Assembly: GCA_021790515.1 (NCBI GenBank)
Contig: JAJYHV010000012.1
Span: 1 to 38,811, forward strand
DNA: 38,811 nt
Reading direction: 5' to 3'
Source of the DNA: Pseudomonadota bacterium
GTDB lineage: Bacteria > Pseudomonadota > Gammaproteobacteria > Burkholderiales > Sulfuriferulaceae
Position numbers and translations under genes: made by a program. Under the pieces are notes generated by a model. That model saw nothing but the letters and a program-made list of their open reading frames with translations. It was not told where the DNA came from and searched no databases. Shown one piece after another: positions 17,777-25,856 of this stretch. The number at the start of each line of letters is the position of its first letter. The stretch's first letter is position 1.

Positions 17777-18049
17777 ATGGATTCATCCCGTCGTTCGTTT
17801 CTGAAAACCGCAACTTTGTTGGCTGGCGTTGCCGCTGTTCCTGTGACTTTTATGAGCCGCGAAGCTTTTGCTGCCAAGGTGGCCAAGGCTTCCATGCAGT
17901 ATCAGGACACACCAAAAGGGACTGCTGAGTGCAGTACTTGTGTTCAGTTCATTCCTGGAAAAACCGCCAAGGCAAAGGGTACCTGCAAGGTGGTTGACGG
18001 CGCTATCAGCCCACATGGCTGGTGCTTGGCTTATACAGCCAAGAGCTGA
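17777..18049 (+). CDS. hip: Tat-exported high-potential iron-sulfur protein (HiPIP)
   Basis: HiPIPs are small periplasmic electron carriers with one [4Fe-4S] cluster cycling between 2+ and 3+, delivering electrons to reaction centres or terminal oxidases. This 90-aa precursor starts MDSSRRSFLKTATLLAG, a Tat signal with the twin arginines at 5-6, and a cleavage site near FAAK (residues 31-34). The mature part has the four cluster cysteines at 52, 55, 70 and 83 (C-x2-C-x14-C-x12-C), the last in HGWCLAY with the usual aromatic neighbour. AAGGAGC at 17764-17770 sets the start at 17777 over longer in-frame options. It stands alone between divergent psd and convergent dedA. The partner oxidase is not in this window. 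Confidence 0.95.
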   Translation: MDSSRRSFLKTATLLAGVAAVPVTFMSREAFAAKVAKASMQYQDTPKGTAECSTCVQFIPGKTAKAKGTCKVVDGAISPHGWCLAYTAKS

Positions 18050-18102
18050 ACGCTATCGGAATCAAACCGAGGTTCGGGTATGTGCGTTGATGCCCGAATT
18101 TG

Positions 18103-18146
18103 CCACACAACAAAAAACCCCTTTAAAGGGGTTTTTTGTTGTGTGG
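18103..18146. terminator. Perfect 44-bp palindromic bidirectional terminator
   Basis: The 22 bases 18103-18124 are exactly repeated in reverse complement at 18125-18146, with an A-run, a CCCC/GGGG clamp and a T-run. It can end transcription from HiPIP (plus) and dedA (minus). The dedA stop codon (18123-18125 on the minus strand) sits at its exact centre, so the last dedA codons are part of the stem. Confidence 0.92.
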
Positions 18147-18785
18147 ATGTTGTTGTGCGCGTTTTTGTGCGGCGAGGCGTTCGCGCTGTTCGAGTTGGCG
18201 TTGCCACAGAATATAACCGATGCTGCCGATGAGGCTGATGCCGATGATGGCGAGGGTAATGTGCTGCAGTTGTTTCTGGATGAGCGGCAGGTTGTTGCCA
18301 ACGAAATAACCCATGCTGATCAACAAGGTTGACCAGGTGCCGACACCAAGCAAGGTATAAGCCGAAAAGCGCAGAAACGGCATGGCAGACAGGCCGGCCG
18401 GCAAAGATATCAAGTGGCGGATACCGGGAATGAGGCGACCTGTAAAGATGGATATGGCACCATAGTGGCGAAAGAAGTGATCGGTTTTATGCAGCAGAGC
18501 AGGGCGAACAAAGAAATATCGCCCCCAGCGTTCCAGAAAGGGGCGTCCGACCCAGAGAGCAAATGCATAGTTGAGGGAAGCACCGCAGAGCCCGCCGGCA
18601 AGCGCATAAAACAGAATCAATGGCAGGCTCATTTTGCCCTGAAAAGCCAGGAAACCGGCAGGAATCAGGATCAGCTCGGAGGGCACAGGCGCTACGGTGG
18701 ATTCAAGCAGACAAAGCAAAAAAATGCCACCATAACCCCAGTGTTGCACGGTTTGGACGATGGTGTCGATGATATGGTGCAACAT
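18123..18785 (-). CDS. DedA family membrane protein
   Basis: This 220-aa inner-membrane protein of the DedA/SNARE-associated family includes members that flip undecaprenyl phosphate or phospholipids and support proton-motive force and envelope integrity. It has the family's GYGGIFLLCLLESTVAPVPSELILIPAGFLA near the N-terminus (about residues 18-48), with the conserved E-x-x-x-P-x-P-x-E pattern, and FFRHYGAISIFTGRLIPGIRHLISLPAG near 104-131, the R-x-x-P-x-x-R motif. Further membrane helices follow at about 138-160 and 173-193. The C-terminal tail (RERLAAQKRAQQHPHNKKPL) is basic and cytoplasmic, and its end is encoded by the terminator palindrome. Confidence 0.93.
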   Translation of the reverse strand: MLHHIIDTIVQTVQHWGYGGIFLLCLLESTVAPVPSELILIPAGFLAFQGKMSLPLILFYALAGGLCGASLNYAFALWVGRPFLERWGRYFFVRPALLHKTDHFFRHYGAISIFTGRLIPGIRHLISLPAGLSAMPFLRFSAYTLLGVGTWSTLLISMGYFVGNNLPLIQKQLQHITLAIIGISLIGSIGYILWQRQLEQRERLAAQKRAQQHPHNKKPL

Positions 18786-18854
18786 GGGTGATTTCCGATC
18801 CGGGTGTTATGGAGATACGTTGCGATACAGGTGTGTTTATCAGGGGTCGATATT

Positions 18855-20189
18855 TTATGATGCCAGGAGTTTGTCGTGCCAGATATGGGCATCACGCCGG
18901 ACGACATCCTCATCCAGTTGGGTAAACCGGCGTTCGTCGAGCAGCAATTTGCCGTTGACCCAGACATGACTGACGGCGTGCCGGTTGGCAGCATATACCA
19001 GTTGTGTTGCTGGATGGTAACACGGTTGGGTTTCCGGCTGTGACAGGTCGACGGCAATCACGTCGGCCAGTTTCCCTGGCCGAAGAGAGCCGATGTCGTG
19101 ATCCAGCCCCAGTGCACGGGCACCATTGATGGTTGCCATTGCCAGCACGTCGTGCGCTGGTAATGTGTCGGCCGCGCGGGTATTGCCTTTGGCAAGCAGG
19201 GCGGCAAGCCGCATGGTGTCAAACATATCAAGGGTGTTGTTGCTGGCGGCACCGTCAGTACCCAGGCCGATATTGATGTGACGGGCAGATAGTCCGGCGA
19301 TTGGGGCAATGCCGCTGGCCAGTTTGAGGTTGGAAGCCGGACAATGGGCGACATGGCAACCGTGTTCGGCCAGTAGATGTTGTTCATCGTTATCAAGATG
19401 AATGGCGTGTACGGCAATCAGGCGTGGACTGGTCAATCCCAGGGCATGTAGCCTGGCAAGCGGGCGTTGGCCATATTTGGCAAGACTTTGGGTGATTTCG
19501 TCTTCGGTTTCATGCAAGTGCATGTGAATCGGGACATCCAGTTGTTCGGCCAGAGCGATAAGCCGTTCAAAACCGTGGTTATCGAGCGTATATGGGGCGT
19601 GTGGCGCAAAGGCGAAGTTGAGTAGTGGTTCGTCGCCCAGATGGTCACGCATGAACAATCCCTTGTTCAGGTAATCGATAGTGTCGGACGCGTAGGCCGT
19701 GGGGATGTCGATGACAATCATGCCAATCATGGCGCGCATGCCACATGCAATGGCGGTTTCGGCTGCGATTGTCGGAAAAAAATACATGTCGTTGAAACAG
19801 GTAATACCGCCACGCAGCATTTCGGCGCAGGCCAGACGGGTGCCATCGCGTACGAAATCAGCGCTGACGTGACGTTTTTCTGCCGGCCAGATGTGACCTT
19901 TTAACCAGTCCATGAGTGGCAGGTCGTCTGCATAACCTCGCAACAGCGTCATGGCGGCGTGGGTATGCAGATTAATAAGGCCGGGCAGGATAACATGCTG
20001 GTTTAGTTGATGACTGGTGCGGGGTTGATAGCGGATACGTGCCTGTTCAATGGGCAGCAGGTCAATGATTCGTTGATGGTGAATGACCAGTGCGTGATGA
20101 TCGAGAACGGTATTGGCCGGTTCAATGGGGATAATCCAGCGTGCTTCGATAAGCGTATCGACGGTCTGGGTATCGGCTGGAAAGGACAT
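18855..20189 (-). CDS. mtaD: 5-methylthioadenosine/S-adenosylhomocysteine deaminase (TRZ/ATZ family)
   Basis: This is a 444-aa amidohydrolase of the ATZ/TRZ subgroup whose best characterised bacterial members deaminate methylthioadenosine or S-adenosylhomocysteine. Metal ligands are visible: HTH in INLHTHAAMTLLRGYADDLPL (about residues 74-94), HMHLHETEDE, AVHAIHLD and the aspartate in GTDGAASNNTLDMF. The start at 20189 lies 7 bp behind maf, with AAGG 9-12 bases upstream. Substrate cannot be fixed from sequence; guanine or other amino-heterocycle deaminases share this pattern. It follows pycA-pycB-maf on the same strand. Confidence 0.85.
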   Translation of the reverse strand: MSFPADTQTVDTLIEARWIIPIEPANTVLDHHALVIHHQRIIDLLPIEQARIRYQPRTSHQLNQHVILPGLINLHTHAAMTLLRGYADDLPLMDWLKGHIWPAEKRHVSADFVRDGTRLACAEMLRGGITCFNDMYFFPTIAAETAIACGMRAMIGMIVIDIPTAYASDTIDYLNKGLFMRDHLGDEPLLNFAFAPHAPYTLDNHGFERLIALAEQLDVPIHMHLHETEDEITQSLAKYGQRPLARLHALGLTSPRLIAVHAIHLDNDEQHLLAEHGCHVAHCPASNLKLASGIAPIAGLSARHINIGLGTDGAASNNTLDMFDTMRLAALLAKGNTRAADTLPAHDVLAMATINGARALGLDHDIGSLRPGKLADVIAVDLSQPETQPCYHPATQLVYAANRHAVSHVWVNGKLLLDERRFTQLDEDVVRRDAHIWHDKLLAS

Positions 20190-20196
20190 GTTTGCG

Positions 20197-20793
20197 TCAG
20201 CCTTCGGAGGAAGACAGGATGTCCCATGATTCGGCCGCCAGCATACGGGTGAGCGCAATCAGAGGCAGACCAATCAAGGCGGTGGGGTCGTCACCGGACA
20301 AGCTTTCCATTAGCGCGATGCCCAAACCTTCTGAACGGGCACTTCCGGCGCAGTCCCAAGGTTGATCGCGCTGCAGGTAAGCATCGATTTGTGCGGCGCT
20401 GAGCGTACGCAGACGGACGTGGGTGACGATGGTGTCCTGTTGCAGGTGGTGTGTCTTGCTGTTATACAGGCTCAATGCTGTGTAAAACGTGGTGGTTTTC
20501 CCGTTCATGCGTTTGAGTTGTTCGGTTGCCGCAGCATATCCTCCGGGTTTGCCGAGCGCTTGATTATCCAGGCTTGCCACTTGATCCGAACCAATGATGA
20601 GTGCATCGGGGAATCGGAGTGCCAATGCCTTCGCTTTTTGTGCGGACAGGCGGAGCGCCGTAGCAGCGGGTTTTTCGTCGGGCAATGGCGTTTCATCGAT
20701 GGCCGGGGTTGCTGTCTGGAAGGGTACGCCCAACCGTTCCAGCAATTCACGGCGGTAAGGTGAGCTTGAGGCCAAAATCAGTGTACGGGTCAT
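20197..20793 (-). CDS. yceF: Maf-like nucleotide pyrophosphatase, YceF subtype
   Basis: Maf proteins hydrolyse modified or non-canonical nucleotides to monophosphates. At 198 aa it begins LILASSSPYRRELLERLG, the family's N-terminal phosphate-binding loop, and has the catalytic-site stretch IIGSDQVASLD near residue 65. DCAGSARSEGLGIALMESLSGDDPTALIGLPLIAL matches the YceF branch, whose E. coli member prefers 7-methyl-GTP, rather than the dTTP/UTP-type YhdE branch. Its ATG overlaps the pycB stop by 4 bp. Confidence 0.92.
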   Translation of the reverse strand: MTRTLILASSSPYRRELLERLGVPFQTATPAIDETPLPDEKPAATALRLSAQKAKALALRFPDALIIGSDQVASLDNQALGKPGGYAAATEQLKRMNGKTTTFYTALSLYNSKTHHLQQDTIVTHVRLRTLSAAQIDAYLQRDQPWDCAGSARSEGLGIALMESLSGDDPTALIGLPLIALTRMLAAESWDILSSSEG

Positions 20794-22640
20794 TCTGGCT
20801 GAATTTCCAATAGCGCCTGATCTGGCGTCACCATATCACCTTTGCTGACAAAAAGGTTGATGACGGTGCCGGAAATAGGCGCCTGGATTTCATTTTCCAT
20901 TTTCATGGCTTCAATGATAAGAACAGGGTCGCCCGCCTTGACTTTTTGTCCGGTCACAACGAGAACGTCGACAATGCTGCCGGGCATGGCGGTGGTAACG
21001 TGACCGCTGTGACTTGGGCGCGGACATTTGTCTGCCGGTTTTGTGGTCTGCCGGGTTGTGGCAGTGTTGCCGGCTTCTGTGGCGATGGTTACTTCATTCA
21101 GCGTTTCAACAAATACTTCTTCTGAGACGCCGTCGACAGACACATAGTAAGGGCATTCGTTTTGCTGGGTAGCGCGTCCGGTACCTGTGAGCTTGATGTG
21201 GTAGGTTTCGCCATGCAGGGTGACACGAAATTCGTCAGCGGCGACCCGTTGTTGCTGATTGCCGGTATTTTTGGCGCTGACTGGCAGCAAAACCTCCGGT
21301 GACAGCGTGCCGGCATTGCGCTCCTGTAAAAAAGTGCGTCCGAGATCGGGGAACATGGCATAGGTGAGGATGTCTTCCTCGGATTTCGCGATGCCTTCTA
21401 CTTCGTTACGTAGTTTGTCCAGTTCATCCGGAATGAGGTCGGCCGGGCGGCAGGTGATGACTTCTTGATTGCCGATGGCCATGTTGCGTATGGCTTCGTT
21501 GACGGCTCCCGGCGTTTGCCCGTATTTGCCTTGCAGGTAATGTTTGACTTCATTGCTGATGGTTTTATAGCGTTCGCCGGTCAGAACATTCAGTACGGCC
21601 TGGCTGCCGACAATCTGTGATGTGGGGGTTACCAGCGGAGGAAAACCCAGATCGGCGCGAACACGGGGAATTTCGGCCAGCACTTCGTCCATTCGGTCGA
21701 GCGAGCCTTGTTCTTTCAATTGGTTGGACAGGTTGGAGATCATGCCGCCGGGTACCTGGCTGGTCAGAACGCGGGGATCGACGCCGGTGAAACTGCTTTC
21801 AAATTGCCAGTACAGCTTGCGTACTTCACGAAAATAGGCGGCGATTTCTTCCAGATTGTCGAGTTTGATGCCTGTGTCGTAGGGCGTGCCGGCAAGTGCT
21901 GCGACCAGACTTTCTGTGGTTGGGTGGCTGGCGCCCTCGGAAAAGGCGGAGTTGCAGGTGTCAATGATGGTGGCACCAGCTTCAATGGCCTTCAGGTGGT
22001 TCATGCTGGCCAGGCCGGACGTGGCGTGGCTATGGTTGTGGATGGGCAGGTTGGTCGCTGTGCGCAGTGCGGTGGTCAGTTCAAAGGTGACATTTGGAGT
22101 GAGCAGGCCAGCCATGTCCTTGATGGCAATGCTGTCACAACCCAGATCGGCCAGTTGTTCGGCCAGGCGAATGAAATGCGGGATGTCGTGTACCGGGCTT
22201 GTTGTGTAGGAAATGGCGCCCTGCGCATGTTTGCCGGTTTTTTTGATGGTTTCGATGGAAACCCGCATGTTACGGATATCATTCATGGCGTCAAAAACGC
22301 GAAAGATATCGACGCCATTGTTGGCCGCTTTCCAGACAAAATCGCGCACTACATCGTCAGCATAGTGGCGATAACCCAGCAGATTCTGCCCGCGTAGCAA
22401 CATCTGAATGGGTGTGTTGGGAAGCGCTTTGCGTAGTGAAGTCAGACGCTCCCAGGGGTCTTCTTTCAGAAATCGTACACAGGCGTCAAATGTGGCGCCT
22501 CCCCAGGCTTCCAGTGACCAGAAACCGATGTTGTCCAGTTTGGGACAAATAGGCAGCATATGCTCGGTGCGCAGGCGCGTGGCAATCAAGGATTGGTGGC
22601 CGTCGCGCAGGACGAGGTCGGTGATGAATACGTTAGGCAT
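20790..22640 (-). CDS. pycB: Pyruvate carboxylase subunit B (carboxyltransferase plus biotin carrier)
   Basis: This 616-aa protein has a DRE-TIM carboxyltransferase domain (LVLRDGHQSLIATR at about residues 8-21, IKDMAGL with the metal/substrate residues, HNHSHATSGLA), a PYC_OADA conserved domain (about 300-470) and a C-terminal biotinyl domain with the biotin lysine in EAMKMENE. The same architecture serves in oxaloacetate decarboxylase alpha (OadA), but no membrane OadB or OadG is nearby. A biotin carboxylase gene lies directly upstream with a 16-bp gap. The pair therefore best fits the two-subunit pyruvate carboxylase, making oxaloacetate from pyruvate. The ATG at 22640 is chosen; an upstream extension has no homology pattern. 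Confidence 0.9.
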   Translation of the reverse strand: MPNVFITDLVLRDGHQSLIATRLRTEHMLPICPKLDNIGFWSLEAWGGATFDACVRFLKEDPWERLTSLRKALPNTPIQMLLRGQNLLGYRHYADDVVRDFVWKAANNGVDIFRVFDAMNDIRNMRVSIETIKKTGKHAQGAISYTTSPVHDIPHFIRLAEQLADLGCDSIAIKDMAGLLTPNVTFELTTALRTATNLPIHNHSHATSGLASMNHLKAIEAGATIIDTCNSAFSEGASHPTTESLVAALAGTPYDTGIKLDNLEEIAAYFREVRKLYWQFESSFTGVDPRVLTSQVPGGMISNLSNQLKEQGSLDRMDEVLAEIPRVRADLGFPPLVTPTSQIVGSQAVLNVLTGERYKTISNEVKHYLQGKYGQTPGAVNEAIRNMAIGNQEVITCRPADLIPDELDKLRNEVEGIAKSEEDILTYAMFPDLGRTFLQERNAGTLSPEVLLPVSAKNTGNQQQRVAADEFRVTLHGETYHIKLTGTGRATQQNECPYYVSVDGVSEEVFVETLNEVTIATEAGNTATTRQTTKPADKCPRPSHSGHVTTAMPGSIVDVLVVTGQKVKAGDPVLIIEAMKMENEIQAPISGTVINLFVSKGDMVTPDQALLEIQPE

Positions 22641-22656
22641 GAGACTATCCGAAAAG

Positions 22657-24075
22657 TTACAATCCGTTATGGGCCGAAATGGCAGCGGCAATGGCAGCAG
22701 CCAGAATTTCTGGTGGCTTGCCGGTAGCATAGTTTATCAGTTCCGGGTGCGATTCGACGAATGAAGTGTCGAAATGTCCGCTGCGAAAGGTGTTGTTGCC
22801 GAGAATTTCCAAATAATACGGGATGGTGGTTTTGACGCCAAATACGGTCATGTCGTTGAGCGCGCGGCGGCCACGTTCGATGACACCCTCCCAGGTCAGG
22901 CTCCAGACAGTCAGTTTGGCGCACATCGAGTCATAATAAGGTGGAATGACATATCCGCTGTACATGGCAGCATCGGTGCGTACGCCAGGGCCGCCCGGCG
23001 CGTAGTAGCGGGTGATGCGGCCAAAACTGGGCAAGAATCCGTTTTTTGGATCTTCCGCATTGATGCGGAACTCCATGGCAAAGCCACGGTGTTGGATGTC
23101 TTCCTGTTGATACTGTAGCGGAAGTCCACTGGCAACCCGAATCTGTTCCTGAACGATATCGACGCCTGTGATGGTTTCGGTAACGGTGTGTTCTACCTGT
23201 AGGCGGGTATTCATTTCCATGAAATAAAACTGGTTGTCGGCGTCGAGCAGGAATTCGACCGTGCCAGCGTTTTCGTAATCGACTGCACGTGCGGCGGTGA
23301 CGGCGAGTTTGCCGATGTATTGTCGTTGTGCTTCGGTCAGTTGTGGCGATGGGGCGATTTCGATCAATTTCTGGTTGCGACGCTGAATGGAGCAGTCGCG
23401 TTCAAACAAATGGATGACGTTGCCGTGGTGATCGGCCATGATTTGCACTTCGATATGGCGCGGATTGACGACGCATTTTTCCAGAAAGACTTCGGGTTTG
23501 CCGAAGGCTTTGCCTGCTTCGGATACCACGCGATCATAGTTTTTAAGCAGTTCGGCTTCCGAATCGCAGCGCCGGATGCCGCGTCCACCCCCACCGTTGG
23601 TGGCTTTGAGCATGACAGGGTAACCGATTTGCGCAGCAAGCTGGCGGGCGGCTTCTACGTCCTTCAGGTTGCTTTCGCTACCTGGCGTCACCGGAATGCC
23701 AGCCTTTATCATGGCTTTGCGCGCCTGGACTTTATCGCCCATCATACGGATGACATCGGCGTTCGGGCCGATGAACAGAATGTTGCGTCGTGCGCATATT
23801 TCAGCCAGCATCGGGTTTTCGGACAGGAATCCATAACCGGGGTGCAGGGCATCACAACCGCTGGCGACAGCAAGGTTGACAATGTTGTGTGCGTTGAGGT
23901 AACCCTGTACCGGATCGGAGCCGATATTGTAGGCTTCGTCAGCCTTTTTGACATGGAGTGCATGCCGGTCGGCATCACTGTAAATGGCGACAGAGGTGAT
24001 ACCCATTTCCGAGCAGGCGCGCACGATACGTACGGCAATTTCTCCCCGGTTTGCGATAAGAATTTTTTTAATCAC
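22657..24075 (-). CDS. pycA: Pyruvate carboxylase subunit A (biotin carboxylase)
   Basis: This 472-aa ATP-grasp enzyme carboxylates biotin on its partner using bicarbonate and ATP. It shows KKILIANRGEIAVRI at the N-terminus, the glycine-rich ATP loop ATNGGGGRGIRR (about residues 158-169), the catalytic EMNTRLQVEHTVTE, and the C-terminal biotin-carboxylase domain. AccC of acetyl-CoA carboxylase looks alike, but it normally pairs with accB. Here the next gene carries the transferase and biotin domains, so it is called PycA. The start codon is GTG at 24075, with AGG about 14 bases upstream. It is divergent from rpmF across about 500 bp. Confidence 0.9.
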   Translation of the reverse strand: MIKKILIANRGEIAVRIVRACSEMGITSVAIYSDADRHALHVKKADEAYNIGSDPVQGYLNAHNIVNLAVASGCDALHPGYGFLSENPMLAEICARRNILFIGPNADVIRMMGDKVQARKAMIKAGIPVTPGSESNLKDVEAARQLAAQIGYPVMLKATNGGGGRGIRRCDSEAELLKNYDRVVSEAGKAFGKPEVFLEKCVVNPRHIEVQIMADHHGNVIHLFERDCSIQRRNQKLIEIAPSPQLTEAQRQYIGKLAVTAARAVDYENAGTVEFLLDADNQFYFMEMNTRLQVEHTVTETITGVDIVQEQIRVASGLPLQYQQEDIQHRGFAMEFRINAEDPKNGFLPSFGRITRYYAPGGPGVRTDAAMYSGYVIPPYYDSMCAKLTVWSLTWEGVIERGRRALNDMTVFGVKTTIPYYLEILGNNTFRSGHFDTSFVESHPELINYATGKPPEILAAAIAAAISAHNGL

Positions 24076-24112
24076 GCTGTATTGATACCTGTGGTTAAAT
24101 GGTCAATTGGTC

Positions 24113-24134
24113 GGCAAAACAACTGCATTTTGCC
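24113..24134. promoter_or_regulatory. Inverted repeat in pycA leader/promoter
   Basis: GGCAAAA (24113-24119) and TTTTGCC (24128-24134) form a perfect 7-bp inverted repeat with an 8-base centre, 38-59 bp before the pycA start. It could be an operator or a leader hairpin; no T-run follows on the minus strand. Confidence 0.4.
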
Positions 24135-24399
24135 AGTATGGTATTAAAAAACGGTTCGGAGTATTCGTCGATTTCGTTCGAATTCCGTTTTTTGTCATTC
24201 CTTTGTCTCAAGTTCACTCGAAATGCTCCGGCATCTTGCAAACCGCCCATTCGGTTGTTTCAATCCGGCTCTGGTCGTAATGTGCCGTTCCGGTCTGTAC
24301 ATTCAGGTTCGTCGAGAAGTTTCGCCGGGAATGTATTGGGTTATCCATGAAGGGTATTCATGAAAAGTTTCTGCGGTGATTCTTTGCTGATGACATGAT
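24135..24399. other. Gene-free part of the pycA-rpmF divergent region
   Basis: About 265 bp with no credible gene on either strand; short open frames here have no ribosome site or recognisable motif. I see no tRNA or riboswitch fold. Confidence 0.4.
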
Positions 24400-24439
24400 G
24401 AATATCATGTGAATATCATGAATATCAGGCTGAATATCA
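24400..24439. repeat. Four helically phased GAATATCA repeats
   Basis: GAATATCA occurs at 24400-24407, 24411-24418, 24420-24427 and 24432-24439, all in the same orientation with 11-, 9- and 12-bp steps, i.e. about one helical turn each. The array ends 20 bp upstream of the rpmF -35 box, which suits a cooperative activator or a curved-DNA element. It is listed as a repeat because no regulator can be named. Confidence 0.7.
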
Positions 24440-24459
24440 GGCAAATTTTTCCATAAATT

Positions 24460-24488
24460 TTGACAAATGCCAAGCCAGATTATATCAT
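24460..24488 (+). promoter_or_regulatory. Sigma-70 promoter for rpmF-plsX-fab operon
   Basis: A perfect -35 TTGACA at 24460-24465, a 17-bp spacer and -10 TATCAT at 24483-24488 form the best sigma-70 promoter in the window. The predicted start near 24495 gives a leader of about 78 nt, which contains the 12-bp tandem repeat at 24520-24543. Confidence 0.75.
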
Positions 24489-24519
24489 TGTCTTTTTTTG
24501 TCGTGGCGATTGTCGCGGT

Positions 24520-24543
24520 GTTGTGACAAATGTTGTGACAAAT
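24520..24543 (+). repeat. 12-bp tandem repeat in rpmF leader
   Basis: GTTGTGACAAAT is repeated exactly at 24520-24531 and 24532-24543. The core TGACAAAT is also found at 24461-24468, within the -35 box of the promoter. It lies between the promoter and the rpmF ribosome site, so it may be a protein-binding site or a slippage product. Confidence 0.75.
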
Positions 24544-24572
24544 CGATACGGACAATACTGGAGTATTTTATC

Positions 24573-24752
24573 ATGGCTGTGCAACAGAACAAAAAATCCC
24601 CTTCCAAACGTGGAATGCATCGCGCGCACGATTTTCTGGTCAACCCGCCACTGGCTGTGGAGCCGGTGACCGGTGAAGTGCATTTGCGTCATCATATCAG
24701 TCCGAACGGTTTTTATCGCGGCCGCAAGGTGGTTGCCACCAAGGGTGAATGA
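24573..24752 (+). CDS. rpmF: 50S ribosomal protein bL32
   Basis: This 59-aa basic ribosomal protein has the typical bL32 opening [19 protein letters not shown] and the central [17 protein letters not shown], ending [10 protein letters not shown]. The zinc cysteines of some L32 proteins are absent, as in the common proteobacterial zinc-free form. The ATG at 24573 has CTGGAG about 10 bases upstream. rpmF leading into plsX-fabH is a classic proteobacterial arrangement tying ribosome and lipid synthesis. Confidence 0.97.
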   Translation: MAVQQNKKSPSKRGMHRAHDFLVNPPLAVEPVTGEVHLRHHISPNGFYRGRKVVATKGE

Positions 24753-24821
24753 TATTTCCGGCAATCCGCTGGCAGATCAGTTTCGGGTGTCATGAACGCC
24801 ATTGCTGAGACTGGGGTTTGT

Positions 24822-25856
24822 ATGGGTGAGTGTGTCACTGTTGCCGTTGATGCCATGGGTGGCGACCATGGGCCGCGAGTGACGGTAGCGGCGGCGTTGC
24901 GTTGTGTGCAGCGCGATCCGGATTTGGTGGTTATTCTGGTCGGGCAGCAAGACGCGATTGAACAGGCTTTGCGTGCCCGGCGAGCAGTTGCGCATGAGCG
25001 TCTGCGCATTTGTCATGCGGAGCAGGTAGTGGAAATGGATGAATCTCCCGCACTTGCCATGCGTAGCAAAAAACAATCTTCCATGCGTATTGCCATCGAT
25101 TTGGTCAAAAGTGGCGAGGCGGCAGCCTGTGTGTCGGCGGGTAATACCGGAGCATTGATGGCAACGGCGCGATTCGTGCTGAAGATGCTGCCTGGTATCG
25201 AACGTCCGGCAATTGCCAGTGAACTGCCTACCATGCAGGGTAGGGTCGTCATGCTCGATTTGGGTGCGAATGTCGATTGTACGCCTGAACATCTTTTGCA
25301 ATTTGCGGTCATGGGATCCGTGCTGGTTTCCGCGCTGGATCGTAAGGAAGCACCTAGCGTTGGTTTGCTCAATATTGGCGAAGAAGACATCAAGGGTAAT
25401 GAAACTGTCAAACGGGCATCCGAATTGTTGCGGCGCAGCGGGTTGAATTTTTATGGCAACGTGGAAGGCGATGACATTTACAAAGGGACGACTGATGTCG
25501 TCGTTTGCGATGGCTTTGTTGGCAACGTGGCGCTAAAGACCTCGGAAGGTTTGGCAAAGATGGTGTCAACGATGCTGCGGGAAGAATTTTCCCGCCATTT
25601 TTTTCGGCGTATTGCTGCCGTGATTGCCTGGCCGGTATTGAACGCTTTCAAACGGCGAGTGGATCCCCGCCGTTATAATGGAGCAACCTTGCTGGGATTG
25701 CGTGGTGTGGTGATCAAGAGTCATGGCGGGGCAGATCGTTTTTCATTTGAACAGGCCATTGATCGTGCCGTGCATGAAGTGCGCGAGGCGGTGTTAGAGC
25801 GTATTAGCGAAAAAATGGCAATGGCACAACATATAACACAACAGGATGCAGCCTGA
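24822..25856 (+). CDS. plsX: Phosphate acyltransferase PlsX
   Basis: PlsX moves acyl groups from acyl-ACP to phosphate, making the acyl-phosphate used by PlsY at the first step of phospholipid synthesis. The protein starts [18 protein letters not shown], with the conserved DAMGGD, and has [21 protein letters not shown] and [14 protein letters not shown]. Start choice: ATG 24822 has GGGG 5 bases upstream and gives the usual N-terminus (344 aa). An in-frame ATG at 24792 would add 10 residues. The end overlaps fabH by 11 bp. Confidence 0.94.
   Translation: MGECVTVAVDAMGGDHGPRVTVAAALRCVQRDPDLVVILVGQQDAIEQALRARRAVAHERLRICHAEQVVEMDESPALAMRSKKQSSMRIAIDLVKSGEAAACVSAGNTGALMATARFVLKMLPGIERPAIASELPTMQGRVVMLDLGANVDCTPEHLLQFAVMGSVLVSALDRKEAPSVGLLNIGEEDIKGNETVKRASELLRRSGLNFYGNVEGDDIYKGTTDVVVCDGFVGNVALKTSEGLAKMVSTMLREEFSRHFFRRIAAVIAWPVLNAFKRRVDPRRYNGATLLGLRGVVIKSHGGADRFSFEQAIDRAVHEVREAVLERISEKMAMAQHITQQDAA

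Noticed and set aside
20790-24075. Sodium-pumping oxaloacetate decarboxylase or acetyl-CoA carboxylase
   Set aside because: No oadB/oadG membrane subunits and no accB beside the biotin carboxylase; the two-gene pattern fits two-subunit pyruvate carboxylase better.
24400-24439. CRISPR-like array
   Set aside because: Repeat units are only 8 bp with 1-4 bp gaps; no 25-40 bp repeats, unique spacers or cas genes anywhere in the window.
24358-24764. Minus-strand frames over the GAATATCA array and rpmF
   Set aside because: They antiparallel a clear promoter and ribosomal protein gene and repeat ICHN/DIH motifs only because the DNA is repetitive.
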